From assembly GCA_019923655.1 (NCBI GenBank), contig JAHXGL010000005.1, positions 1 through 38,119 on the forward strand: DNA of 38,119 nucleotides, given 5' to 3'. Origin of the DNA: Candidatus Nealsoniibacteriota bacterium (GTDB taxonomy: Bacteria > Patescibacteriota > Minisyncoccia > Minisyncoccales > RBG-13-42-11). The translations under genes were made by a program, and so were the position numbers. Below the pieces are notes generated by a model. That model did no database searches and was not told the origin of the DNA. It saw only the letters and a list, made by a program, of their open reading frames with translations. Shown one piece after another: positions 1 through 8,379 of the stretch (position 1 is the first letter of the stretch; the number at the start of each line of letters is the position of its first letter).

Positions 1-924
1 ATGCCAAAAGCAGTTTTACAGGGGCTGAAAAAACATCAGGTGGAGATTTCAGTGATTTGCTCTATGCTTGATTCCGGAGGTTCGGCAGGCAGATTAAGAA
101 AAGATTATAATATTGTTTCTTCCGGCGATATCCGAAGGGCTTTTATTGCTCTGGCAAATACTTCTCCGGTAATTGAAAATGTTTTTAATTACCGTTTTCA
201 AACTGGTGAATTAAAGGGTCACAACTTTGCCAATCTTTTCATCACTGCTTTGGAGCTTAGTAGTAATGATTATAAAAAAACAATTAAAGAAATAAGCGGG
301 CTACTGAATATCAATACTGAAAACAGAGTACTTCCTTCAACTCTTGATAATGCAAACCTTTATGCCATATTGGAAAATAACAAAGTAATTAAGGGTGAAA
401 CCAATATTGATATCCCAAAACATGATGGAAATTTAAAGATAAAAAAGGTTTTCTTAAGACCAAAAGCCAAGGCCTATCCTCTTGCTTTGACGGCAATAAA
501 AAAAGCAGATTTGATAGTTATTGGGCCAGGAGACCTATATACTTCTTTAGTTCAAATTTTTCTTATTGAAGGCATTCATCAAGCGATAAGGAAAAGCAAA
601 GCAAAAAAGGTCTATATTTGCAATTTAATGACTAAATATGGTGAAACAAATAATTTTACGGTTTTGGGTTTTGTCAAGGAAATAGAAAAATATTTGGGAG
701 GAGAAGTTGATTATGTAATTTACAATACAAAAAAACCTTCCAAAGAAAGATTGCAAAAATATAAAAAGGAACAGCCCGAACTTTTGAGCCTTGTAACTTT
801 TGATAAAAATTTGTCTCAAAACAAAAAATTTATTGGAACTGATATTCTTTTTTCCGCTGGACCGATTGTTCATGATTCAAATAAATTAGTAAAGGTAATA
901 TTAAAATTATGCAGGCCCCGTTAG
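1..924 (+). CDS. yvcK: YvcK/CofD-fold protein (gluconeogenesis factor-like), 5' partial
   Basis: The gene is cut by the window edge. The visible protein begins at the second conserved block of YvcK proteins and lacks the upstream glycine-rich nucleotide-binding start (GGGTG type), so the true start lies before base 1. Visible family motifs are SGGSAGRLRKD with GDIRRAFIALA (about residues 25-52) and GPGDLYTSL (about 168-176), typical of the UPF0052/YvcK branch of the CofD fold. Family members bind UDP-sugars and influence carbon flow into peptidoglycan, which suits the GlmU-like gene next door. The last residues (RPR) and the TAG stop are written inside the left arm of a palindromic element (915-928). 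Family assignment is firm; the exact role in this organism is inference. Confidence 0.85.
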   Translation: MPKAVLQGLKKHQVEISVICSMLDSGGSAGRLRKDYNIVSSGDIRRAFIALANTSPVIENVFNYRFQTGELKGHNFANLFITALELSSNDYKKTIKEISGLLNINTENRVLPSTLDNANLYAILENNKVIKGETNIDIPKHDGNLKIKKVFLRPKAKAYPLALTAIKKADLIVIGPGDLYTSLVQIFLIEGIHQAIRKSKAKKVYICNLMTKYGETNNFTVLGFVKEIEKYLGGEVDYVIYNTKKPSKERLQKYKKEQPELLSLVTFDKNLSQNKKFIGTDILFSAGPIVHDSNKLVKVILKLCRPR

Positions 925-983
925 AAATCTTAAATGGCGGGGCATTTCAGAAATACATATGAATCAAAAATTTCTAACGGGGC
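915..983. repeat. TCTAACGGGGC-type inverted repeat spanning a gene junction
   Basis: Two perfect 14-base arms, GCCCCGTTAGAAAT at 915-928 and its complement ATTTCTAACGGGGC at 970-983, are separated by 41 bases. The left arm contains the stop codon of the YvcK-like gene. The right arm encodes residues 4-8 of the downstream GlmU-like protein. Similar arms occur in murG and at the end of rpmA. Confidence 0.8.
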
Positions 984-2242
984 AGGCAGTAATTTTAGCG
1001 GCGGGCGAGAGTTCTCGGTGCTGGCCCTTAAACAAAGGTCATAAGTCCCAAATAAAGATTTTAGGGAAACCTTTAATTTACTGGACAATTAAAGGGATTT
1101 CAAAAAGAGGAATTAAAGATATTATTTTAATTATTGGCCCTAATTCGTCTTTGAAAGAAGAACTGACCTCGATTTCCAAGGAATTAGACGTTATTCTTTC
1201 TTATGTTGTTCAAGAAAAACCATTAGGGACAGGAGACGCTATTTTTCGGGCAAAAGAAACAATTAAAGGACCATTTTTTGTTTTTTGGCCATTTGAAATT
1301 ATTGCTGAAGAGATTGTTGGTAAAATTTTAGAAACAAATAATTCTGCCAAATTCCAAACAATTTTAACGGGACGCAAAACCTCAATGCCTTGGGATTATG
1401 GAATTTTAAAACTTAAAAATGGAAAAGTGGTTGAAATTATTGAGAAGCCGTTGCCGGGTAAAGAACCATCAAATATAAAAACAATCGGGATTTATTTTTT
1501 ACATCCTGATTTTTTTGATTATTATAAAAAATTACCAAAGCGCCATCCTCATGATTTTATTGACGCCTTAAATTTGTATCTGAAAGCCAAAGAAGCAAAA
1601 GTCATTTTTTCGGAAAAAGATTCATCCTTAAAATATCCCTGGGATTTTTTAAGGATATTAAAGATAGTTTTTGAGTTAAAAGAATTTAAAAATTACATTT
1701 CTACGACTGCTCAGATTGCTAAAAATGTCGTAATTAAAGGAGCGGTTTATATTAGCGATAATGTTATTATTGGCGAAAACACAATAATTGAAGGACCCTG
1801 TTTTATCGGAAAAAATTGTAAGATTGGCCATAATAATGTTTTGCGAGGGCCGGTTAATTTAGAAAATGATGTTGTTACCGGCGCTTTTACTGAAATTAAA
1901 AATTGTATAGTTCAGCAGGGAACCCATTTTCATTCTGGTTATTTCGGAGATTCTATAATCGGTCAAAATTGCCGCTTTGGCGCTGGTTTTACTGCCGCTA
2001 ACAGAAGACTTGACAGGGCAAACATTAAATCAACAGTAAAGGGCAAAAAAATAGACACTGGTCTTAGTTATTTTGGCAGCGCTATTGGAGACAATTCTTG
2101 TTTTGGAATCCAATCTGGCACAATGCCCGGTGTTTTAATTGGCTCAAATTGTGTTGTCGGGCCCGGCGCATTAGTTTTTGAAAACATTGAAGACAATGCC
2201 TCTTTTTTCACCGAATTTAAGGGTGTTAAGAAATCTATTTAA
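959..2242 (+). CDS. glmU: GlmU-like bifunctional sugar-1-phosphate nucleotidyltransferase
   Basis: The N-terminal Rossmann nucleotidyltransferase has the signature AVILAAGESSR (residues 10-20) followed by a GKPLI block near 36-40. The C-terminal half (about 240-427) is a left-handed beta-helix with repeated hexapeptide motifs such as VIIGENTIIEG and IGDNSCFG. This two-domain order is that of GlmU, which makes UDP-GlcNAc for the cell wall. At 427 residues it is slightly shorter than the usual 450-460, and the first domain is divergent (SSRCWPL instead of GTRM), so UDP-glucose or dTDP-sugar formation is possible. The residues before AVILAAG (MNQKFLTGQ) come from a palindromic element that also lies just after the start codon, so the N-terminus has been remodelled. 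The gene overlaps folD by one base (TAATG type junction). Confidence 0.75.
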   Translation: MNQKFLTGQAVILAAGESSRCWPLNKGHKSQIKILGKPLIYWTIKGISKRGIKDIILIIGPNSSLKEELTSISKELDVILSYVVQEKPLGTGDAIFRAKETIKGPFFVFWPFEIIAEEIVGKILETNNSAKFQTILTGRKTSMPWDYGILKLKNGKVVEIIEKPLPGKEPSNIKTIGIYFLHPDFFDYYKKLPKRHPHDFIDALNLYLKAKEAKVIFSEKDSSLKYPWDFLRILKIVFELKEFKNYISTTAQIAKNVVIKGAVYISDNVIIGENTIIEGPCFIGKNCKIGHNNVLRGPVNLENDVVTGAFTEIKNCIVQQGTHFHSGYFGDSIIGQNCRFGAGFTAANRRLDRANIKSTVKGKKIDTGLSYFGSAIGDNSCFGIQSGTMPGVLIGSNCVVGPGALVFENIEDNASFFTEFKGVKKSI

Positions 2243-3075
2243 TGAAAATTCTTGACGGTAAAAAATTATCGGAAAAGATTGGCTCTAATCTTAAAAAGGA
2301 GATTAAAAAATCCAATTTGAAATTAAGGTTGGCAGTAATTCAAATTGGTCAAAGCGCTGTTTCGCAAATTTTCATTCATCAAAAAGAAAAAGCCTGCGAG
2401 AGAGCTGGCATTAATTTCAAGCTATTTAGATTTCCCGCAGAAATTGAAACCTCAAGATTAAAAAAAGAAATTAAAGCCATTGTAAGCGCCAAGATAATTT
2501 CCGGAATAATTATTCAACTTCCCTTGCCGTCAAAATTTATTCCCGAAGAATTTTTAAATTTAATTCCGGAAGAAAAAGATATTGATGTATTGTCGGAAAA
2601 AAGTTTGGGGAAATTTTATCAAGGCATTCTTAGTATTATACCGCCAACTGTTAATGGGATTTTATCTCTTTTGAAACATTATAGAATTAGAGTAAAAGGG
2701 AAAAATGTCATTGTAATAGGGGCGGGAAGATTGGTTGGCTTTCCTTTAGCGGTTCAACTTTTGAAAGAGAGAGCAACGCTTTCGGTTTTGAACGAGTTTA
2801 CCAGAGACGCGCCCTCCTTTATTAAGAAAGCCGACATTCTAATTTCCGGGGTTGGCAAACCAAATTTAATAAAAGGCAAGATGGTTAAAAAAGGAGTAAT
2901 AATTATTGACGCTGGCACAAGCATGAAAAAGGGAAAAATAACAGGTTTAGTGGGAGATGTTGATTTTGAATCAGTTTCAAAAAAGGCAAGCTATATCACT
3001 CCCGTGCCCGGCGGTGTTGGCCCTTTAACCGTTGCCTGTTTGCTTGAAAATTTGGTGAGGCTTAATAAAAAGTAA
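2242..3075 (+). CDS. folD: FolD, methylene-THF dehydrogenase/cyclohydrolase
   Basis: FolD interconverts 5,10-methylene-THF and 10-formyl-THF in the cytoplasm. The 277-residue length is typical. Seen motifs: a degenerate substrate-binding segment GQSAVSQIFIHQKEKACE (residues 36-53) with the catalytic lysine at about K48, IQLPLP near 90, VIGAGRLVGFP in the NADP domain, and the family-defining PVPGGVGPLT near the C-terminus. Several positions differ from textbook FolD: the usual Tyr of the YxxxK pair is F44, VDG reads IDV, PCTP reads PPTV and GRS reads GAG. The fold and family are clear; whether both activities remain is uncertain. The gene starts on the last base of the GlmU-like gene, implying co-transcription, and converges on argF with a 33-base gap. 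Confidence 0.85.
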   Translation: MKILDGKKLSEKIGSNLKKEIKKSNLKLRLAVIQIGQSAVSQIFIHQKEKACERAGINFKLFRFPAEIETSRLKKEIKAIVSAKIISGIIIQLPLPSKFIPEEFLNLIPEEKDIDVLSEKSLGKFYQGILSIIPPTVNGILSLLKHYRIRVKGKNVIVIGAGRLVGFPLAVQLLKERATLSVLNEFTRDAPSFIKKADILISGVGKPNLIKGKMVKKGVIIIDAGTSMKKGKITGLVGDVDFESVSKKASYITPVPGGVGPLTVACLLENLVRLNKK

Positions 3076-3108
3076 ATAACAAAATCCTGCATCTCTATCT
3101 AATACGCA

Positions 3109-4059
3109 TCAAGCCTTTAATAAGAATGTCAAGATTGCTTTTTGGACATGTAATCTGTTCTCGGCCTGATCAAAAACAATGGAATTCGGTCCATCAATTA
3201 CTTCGTCTACAATCTCTTGGCCTCGGTGAGCCGGCAGGCAGTGCATTACCATTGCTCCTTTTTTGGCAAAAGATAAAAGCTTCTTGTTTACTTGAAAAGG
3301 AGAGAGAGTTTCAATTCTTTCTTTTTCATCTTTTCTTCCCATACTTACCCAAACATCGGTGTAAATTACCTCAACATCTTTGACCGCTTCTCTGGGGTCA
3401 GAGAAAATTTCAATCTTTACCTTATTTTTTAAAATATCGCTTTTAGCCAAATCCAGGATACCTTGAGAAATTTTATATTTGGCAGGACAGCCAATTTTTA
3501 AATTAATTCCCAATCTAGCGCATAAAAGCAAAAGCGAATTAGTAACATTATTATCTCCATCTCCCACAAAAGAAACGGACAACCCCTTGCCAAAACATTG
3601 GTGAGGGGTTCCTCTTTTTTCCCAGATGGTGAAAAGATCGGTTAATGCCTGGCAGGGATGAAAGTCGCTGGACAAGCCATTAATTACCGGCACAGAGGAA
3701 TTTTTTGCTAATTTTATTATATCTTGATGGTCAAAAACTCGGGCTAAAATCCCATCAACATAACGGGACAAAGTCCTGGCTGTGTCTTCAATGCTTTCTC
3801 CTCTGCTAAGTTGAAGGTCAGAGCTGGAAAGATAAAGAGCATGGCCTCCTAATTGATTCATAGCTACTTCAAAAGAAACTCTTGTTCGGGTGGATGGTTT
3901 TTGAAAAATCATGGCCAGGTTTTTACCCCGCAGTAAATCAAAGGTTTTGTTTGGGGCGCTTTCTTTTAATTCTTTGGTTAATTCAAAAAGTTTCCAAATT
4001 TCATTCGGAGATAAATCTTGGTCAGTGATTAAATGTCTTAGACTTCTAACCGGGTTCAT
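3109..4059 (-). CDS. argF: ArgF, ornithine carbamoyltransferase
   Basis: OTCase joins carbamoyl phosphate and ornithine to give citrulline. The carbamoyl-phosphate loop STRTR is at residues 56-60. FHPCQALTDLFT, DVWVSMGRKDE, the diagnostic HCLPAHRG and the C-terminal VFDQAENRLHVQKAIL all point to OTCase, not ATCase (which has HPLPR). Length (316) is normal. Its ATG overlaps the TGA of pyrB (ATGA), so it is the last gene of a pyrC-pyrB-argF unit. No other arginine gene is visible, so the physiological role (arginine synthesis, citrulline breakdown or carbamoyl-phosphate handling) is open. The first codons (NPVRS) lie on a sequence resembling one arm of the TCTAACGGGG elements. Confidence 0.93.
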   Translation of the reverse strand: MNPVRSLRHLITDQDLSPNEIWKLFELTKELKESAPNKTFDLLRGKNLAMIFQKPSTRTRVSFEVAMNQLGGHALYLSSSDLQLSRGESIEDTARTLSRYVDGILARVFDHQDIIKLAKNSSVPVINGLSSDFHPCQALTDLFTIWEKRGTPHQCFGKGLSVSFVGDGDNNVTNSLLLLCARLGINLKIGCPAKYKISQGILDLAKSDILKNKVKIEIFSDPREAVKDVEVIYTDVWVSMGRKDEKERIETLSPFQVNKKLLSFAKKGAMVMHCLPAHRGQEIVDEVIDGPNSIVFDQAENRLHVQKAILTFLLKA

Positions 4060-4985
4060 AATAAAATCATTTTTAGCAGAGCCATCCGGACATAAAGTCC
4101 ATTTTCGGCCTGTCGAAAATAAGCTGCTCTTGGGTCAAAATCTACTTCTGGAGAAATTTCATCAACCCTTGGCAAAGGATGCATGATAATCGCGTCTTTT
4201 TTCATCAAATCAAGAACCTCTTGATTAACAATGCAGAAACTTTCTGTTTTTTCGTGTTCTTCTAAAAGAGCGCCTCGTTCCTTTTGAGTCCTGGTTTGAT
4301 AAATTATATCTACCTTAGAAGCAATTTCCCTCAAGTCATTTCTTTCTTCAAACCAAACATTGTGTTTTTTTAGATAATCCTTGATATCGTCTTTCATCTT
4401 AGCTGATTCCGAAGAAATAAAATAAATTTTGACTTCGGGAAACTTAACATAAAGATAAGAAAGAGACCGAACTGTTCTTCCATTGGCTAAATCTCCAACC
4501 ATAGCTATGGAAGTGCCGGCAATTTTATTGATTTCTTTTTGAATTGTATAGAGATCTAATAAGGCTTGAGTGGGATGCTGGCCAGCGCCATCCCCGGCGT
4601 TAATAATCGGCGCTCGGGAAATTTCAGCTGCTCTTTTTGCTCCGCCTTGTTCGTCATATCTCAAGACAATAACATCAGGCAGGTAGTCATTAAGAATTTT
4701 AATTGTGTCTTCAATGGTTTCACCCTTAGCTGCTGAAGAAAACTGTCTGGCATTTTCAGTTGAGAAAACGACCTTTCCTCCCAGAAGACTCATAGCTATT
4801 TCAAAAGAGGCCCGAGTCCGAGTGCTAGGCTCATAAAAAAGAGTGAACATTTTTTTCCCGGAAAGAATATCAGAGCCTCCTTGTTTGGCAATTTTTTCCA
4901 TTTCTTTAGCCAAAGGAAAAAGCTCTTTTTCTAAAAAATGGCGATTGAACTGTTGAGATTCAATAATATGATGTAATTTTATCAT
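4056..4985 (-). CDS. pyrB: PyrB, aspartate carbamoyltransferase catalytic subunit
   Basis: ATCase catalyses the first committed step of pyrimidine synthesis, carbamoyl phosphate plus aspartate to carbamoyl-aspartate. Visible motifs are PSTRTRASFE (53-62), AKGETIEDT, AGDGAGQHPTQALLDLYTI, DLANGRTVRS, and HPLPRVDEI followed by DPRAAYFRQAENGLYVRMALL at the C-terminus. The length of 309 residues is standard. No regulatory subunit gene (pyrI) is adjacent, so the enzyme is probably the simple catalytic trimer. Start and stop both overlap neighbours by ATGA (pyrC upstream, argF downstream), a sign of translational coupling. Confidence 0.95.
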   Translation of the reverse strand: MIKLHHIIESQQFNRHFLEKELFPLAKEMEKIAKQGGSDILSGKKMFTLFYEPSTRTRASFEIAMSLLGGKVVFSTENARQFSSAAKGETIEDTIKILNDYLPDVIVLRYDEQGGAKRAAEISRAPIINAGDGAGQHPTQALLDLYTIQKEINKIAGTSIAMVGDLANGRTVRSLSYLYVKFPEVKIYFISSESAKMKDDIKDYLKKHNVWFEERNDLREIASKVDIIYQTRTQKERGALLEEHEKTESFCIVNQEVLDLMKKDAIIMHPLPRVDEISPEVDFDPRAAYFRQAENGLYVRMALLKMILL

Positions 4986-5812
4986 ATAAGATTTAATTTA
5001 TATCCTTTGCTTTCAATTATCTTTTTGGGATTAATAAATAGCTTCTCTTTTAATTGTTTTTCCGAAAGAACTCCGGCTAAAACTAATCCATAAGAAAGCG
5101 GAAGAAATGCTTTGAATCCAGCCATTCCAGTTATTCTTGGCATAGGAGCATAATCTGAAGATATAGCGTCAATTGTCCCGTCTTTTAGGCCCCTTTTGAT
5201 TGCTAAAACATCTTCTTTGAGGGCTAAGGGCGGGTTAACCTTAGTCTCTAAGTCATCTTTTGTATAGGTAAAATAATGAGGGCAAGTTTCGCAAGTTACC
5301 TTTAATCCTTCTTTCTTTGCTTTTCTAATTAATTCAACTGTGTCTTTTTTGCTAATATGTTGAATATGCAGCTTGCCGCCACTTTCTTTTAATGTCTTTA
5401 AATATCTTTTAACAAACTTTGTTTCTAAATACGGCTTTTTTATCCCTGCGTCATAAGGAGGGGAGCAGTGGACTAAAACCAAAACATTCTTTTTTAAAAT
5501 TTCTTTTAGCAAATTTAAGTCTTTTAAGTATTGACCATCATCGCTAAAGCCAGCGACATAGGGCTTAATTTTATCAACTTCAACCAGTTCTTTTCCAGCC
5601 AAATCTTTGGTTATAGCTGAAACCGGAATCGCCCGGCAGTATCTTTTCTTTTTCAAAGATTTTTTAATTTGTTCCAGATTGTCTAATGGAGGCTTAGAAT
5701 TAGCCATATATAAAACAAGGTTAATTCCGCTTTCTTTGGCAATCTTAGTATGACCGGGAATATCGTTTCTAAGATGGCAATGAAGATCAATAATTGGATA
5801 ATCTTTTTTCAT
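4982..5812 (-). CDS. pyrC: PyrC, short dihydroorotase
   Basis: Dihydroorotase closes carbamoyl-aspartate to dihydroorotate. Amidohydrolase motifs seen in order: the metal-binding DLHCHLR near residues 9-15, MANSKPPLDN near 36-45, FSDDGQ, LHIQHIS, CETCPHYF, VNPPL and DAISSDYAPM. The protein has only 276 residues against about 420-430 for class I enzymes; it lacks the C-terminal part that normally builds the small beta-sandwich. The canonical DHAP motif reads DYAP, replacing a conserved histidine by tyrosine. Context (pyrB, pyrDK, pyrE and pyrF around it) supports the assignment despite the reduction. It is the first gene of its operon, with divergent transcription from pyrDK across 104 bases. 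Confidence 0.85.
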   Translation of the reverse strand: MKKDYPIIDLHCHLRNDIPGHTKIAKESGINLVLYMANSKPPLDNLEQIKKSLKKKRYCRAIPVSAITKDLAGKELVEVDKIKPYVAGFSDDGQYLKDLNLLKEILKKNVLVLVHCSPPYDAGIKKPYLETKFVKRYLKTLKESGGKLHIQHISKKDTVELIRKAKKEGLKVTCETCPHYFTYTKDDLETKVNPPLALKEDVLAIKRGLKDGTIDAISSDYAPMPRITGMAGFKAFLPLSYGLVLAGVLSEKQLKEKLFINPKKIIESKGYKLNLI

Positions 5813-5916
5813 AGCTTAATAAATGTTATACTAAAATTTAAGAATTGTAAACCCTATACGCTCTATGATGGCAAGGTAAAATATGATTTAATAATTCTAA
5901 ACTCGTGGATTTAAAA

Positions 5917-7521
5917 ATGAAAAAATATAAAATCTTTAACAAAAAAATCAGCGGACCTTTTACAATTCCGTCCGGAATAGTCGCTACTGAAGCATCAACA
6001 CTTGAAAAAATTGCAAATGAGATTCCGGAGATAGGAATCTTAACAACAAAAAGCATTGGCATAGAGCCAAGAGAGGGGAATAGAGAGCCGATTATTGCTC
6101 AATATTCTCCTTTTTCTTTTATCAACGCGGTTGGGCTTACTAATCCAGGAGCAGAAGAATTTGCCAGGAGATTGGCAGGAATAAAAATTCCTGATGATAA
6201 ATTTTTATTAATTTCAATATTTGGAAGTAATGAAAACGAATTTAAGGAAATAGCGGAAAAATTATTTACTTATGCCGATGGTTTTGAAATAAACATTTCT
6301 TGTCCCCATTCTGATAAATATGGCCAAATTATCGGACAGGACAATAACCTGGTAGGAAAAATTGTGAGAAACATCTCCTCTCTAGGGAAGCCTGTTCTTG
6401 TTAAAATTTCTCCGAATTTAGCGATTAAAGAAACTGTAAAATACGCAATAAAAGCCGGGGCTTTCGGCATAACCGCAATTAACACAAAGGGGCCCGAGAT
6501 GTTTTTGCGTGATAATCACACGGTTCTTACAAATAAAAGAGGCGGAGTTTCCGGAAAGGCAATTTTAGAAATTGGTTTAAACTGCGTCAAAGAGATAAGA
6601 GAGATAACAGATTTGCCAATCATTGCCTGCGCTGGAATTTCAACCAGAGAAGAAGTAGAAAGATACAAGGAAGCCGGGGCTGATTTCTTCGGGATTGGTT
6701 CAGCCCTAGCCGGGATGAATACTAAGGAAATAAAACAATATTTTCATGATTTATTGATTGATTTGGAAAAGGGAACGAATAGGGCAGCCATTTTCTTGAA
6801 AGAGAAATTAAACATGGATTATCAAAAATATAGAGTTATGGAAAATAAGCCTTTGAACGAAGATCTGTCTCTTCTAAGATTAAATGGTCAGATAGAAGCA
6901 GAGCCGGGTCAGTTTATTTTTGCCTGGCTGCCAGAAAAAGGAGAAAAACCATTTTCTGTGTTTGATGATAGTCCTTTAACTTTGTTGATTCAAAAAAAGG
7001 GATGTTTCACTAAAGAATTATTGAATTTAAAAAAAGGAGAAACTCTTTATATTCGCGGGCCTTATGGAAATTCTCCTAAGATAGAAGGGAAAGTTCTTTT
7101 GGTTGGCGGGGGTTCGGGCATAGCCGGTCTTTATCTTTTTGCCAAAAGAAATAAAAATACAATTTCTTTATTGGGAGCTAAAGATAAAAATCACTTAGCT
7201 TATTTGGAAAAGTTTAGAGTTTATTCCAAAACTCTTTATTCAACCACCGAGAAAGGGGATATGGGAGATAAGGGATTGGTGACAGATAGATTAGGGGAAA
7301 TTATTGAAAAAGAAAAGCCCGATTATTGTATTAATTGCGGGCCAGAAGCAATGGTCAGAGAAGCTATTCAAAAAGAAAGTAAAGATATTGACCAAGAAAG
7401 AATCTATTCTTCAATAGAGTTCCTGACTAAGTGCGGGATTGGTTTGTGCGGCTCTTGCGCCACTTCAAAAGGATGGCGAAGCTGCGTTGACGGAACCTTT
7501 TTCCCTCAATCAAGATTCTAG
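5917..7521 (+). CDS. pyrDK: Fused PyrD-PyrK dihydroorotate dehydrogenase (type 1B)
   Basis: Residues 1 to about 300 are a class 1B dihydroorotate dehydrogenase: FMN-barrel motifs IPSGIVATEAS, INISCPHSDKYG with the catalytic cysteine C129, ITAINTKGP and ACAGIST. Residues about 305-534 are PyrK: an FAD-binding region (GQFIFAWLP), the NAD-binding LLVGGGSGIAGLY, and a [2Fe-2S] cluster with C506, C511, C514 and C523 (CGIGLCGSC). In known 1B enzymes these are separate PyrD and PyrK chains forming a heterotetramer; here they are one polypeptide, which should pass electrons from dihydroorotate to NAD+. An upstream in-frame GTG at 5905 is possible, but the ATG at 5917 fits the family start. The last 12 bases overlap convergently with prs. 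Confidence 0.93.
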   Translation: MKKYKIFNKKISGPFTIPSGIVATEASTLEKIANEIPEIGILTTKSIGIEPREGNREPIIAQYSPFSFINAVGLTNPGAEEFARRLAGIKIPDDKFLLISIFGSNENEFKEIAEKLFTYADGFEINISCPHSDKYGQIIGQDNNLVGKIVRNISSLGKPVLVKISPNLAIKETVKYAIKAGAFGITAINTKGPEMFLRDNHTVLTNKRGGVSGKAILEIGLNCVKEIREITDLPIIACAGISTREEVERYKEAGADFFGIGSALAGMNTKEIKQYFHDLLIDLEKGTNRAAIFLKEKLNMDYQKYRVMENKPLNEDLSLLRLNGQIEAEPGQFIFAWLPEKGEKPFSVFDDSPLTLLIQKKGCFTKELLNLKKGETLYIRGPYGNSPKIEGKVLLVGGGSGIAGLYLFAKRNKNTISLLGAKDKNHLAYLEKFRVYSKTLYSTTEKGDMGDKGLVTDRLGEIIEKEKPDYCINCGPEAMVREAIQKESKDIDQERIYSSIEFLTKCGIGLCGSCATSKGWRSCVDGTFFPQSRF

Positions 7522-8379
7522 GAGGGTTTTCAAAATTAAATCAGTTATGTCTATATTTGATTCCTTTTGACAGATAGTATTGGTTAAATAGAGTTTTGAA
7601 TATTTTTTCTTAATTTTTGAAATACCGGCCGGTATTACTCCGTGAGTAATGAGAGCAATAATCTTTTTAGCTCCGGATTTTTTGGCAATTTCCTGAAACT
7701 TTAAGAGGGTGCCGCCAGTTTTAATCATATCATCAATCACACCAATTATTCTTCCTTTGAGATTAATGTTTGAAGTAGTTATTTTCACTTGAAAAGAATC
7801 CATTCTCTTTTTTTGCATTCCTGAAATTTTAGTTCGTCTTTTCCCCCCAAGGTCGGGCGATAAAAATAAAATACCTTGGCCAAAATCTTTTTTAACTTTT
7901 TCAATTAAAATTGGAACGGCCGAGACATTGACAACGGGATATTTTTTTGCCCATTTTCTCCCCCAGAAATGAGCGTCAATAATATAAATTTTTTTAACTT
8001 GATAATAATTTATCAGCTTTTCAGTCAAATTTTCCGCCACATTAGTTTCTCCTTTTTTAAAAACTTTATCTTGCATTCCGTAAGGAAAATAAGTAAAAAA
8101 TATCTCGGGTTTTACATTATTATCTCTTAAAATTTGTAAAATTAGTTCAAGCTCCATCAATCCTTGATTAGGCTTTGGCATTCCTGAATACAAAACAATA
8201 ACTCTGTTGCGTTTCAATTTATTAGCTTTCAAAATTCTTACATAAACCTCTTCATCGGGAAAATATCTTTTTTTGTCCTTATTTATATCAGGGAAAATAA
8301 TTTCAAAAGCTTTAGTTCTATCCAAAATACTTTTGGCTAAATGTTCGGCTGAAGAAGTTGGAATGATAAAATTTTTCAT
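7510..8379 (-). CDS. prs: Ribose-phosphate pyrophosphokinase (PRPP synthase)
   Basis: Makes PRPP from ribose-5-phosphate and ATP, the co-substrate for PyrE and the Hpt-like enzyme encoded upstream. Seen motifs: FPDEEVYVRI near residues 41-50, YFPYGMQDKVFKKGE (a variant of the ATP-binding PYxRQDR segment), IDAHFWG, LSPDLGGKRRT, the PRPP-binding loop IGVIDDMIKTGGT and ITHGVI. The length (289) is slightly below the usual 310-315 and the N-terminal part is divergent. The start codon overlaps the pyrF stop (ATGA), making this the last gene of the hpt-pyrE-pyrF-prs unit; its 3' end overlaps the 3' end of pyrDK. Confidence 0.88.
   Translation of the reverse strand: MKNFIIPTSSAEHLAKSILDRTKAFEIIFPDINKDKKRYFPDEEVYVRILKANKLKRNRVIVLYSGMPKPNQGLMELELILQILRDNNVKPEIFFTYFPYGMQDKVFKKGETNVAENLTEKLINYYQVKKIYIIDAHFWGRKWAKKYPVVNVSAVPILIEKVKKDFGQGILFLSPDLGGKRRTKISGMQKKRMDSFQVKITTSNINLKGRIIGVIDDMIKTGGTLLKFQEIAKKSGAKKIIALITHGVIPAGISKIKKKYSKLYLTNTICQKESNIDITDLILKTLLES

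Noticed and set aside
5813-5916. PyrR-type attenuator or RNA leader between pyrC and pyrDK
   Set aside because: The divergent gap is only about 100 bases and shows no terminator/antiterminator pair or PyrR-binding loop.
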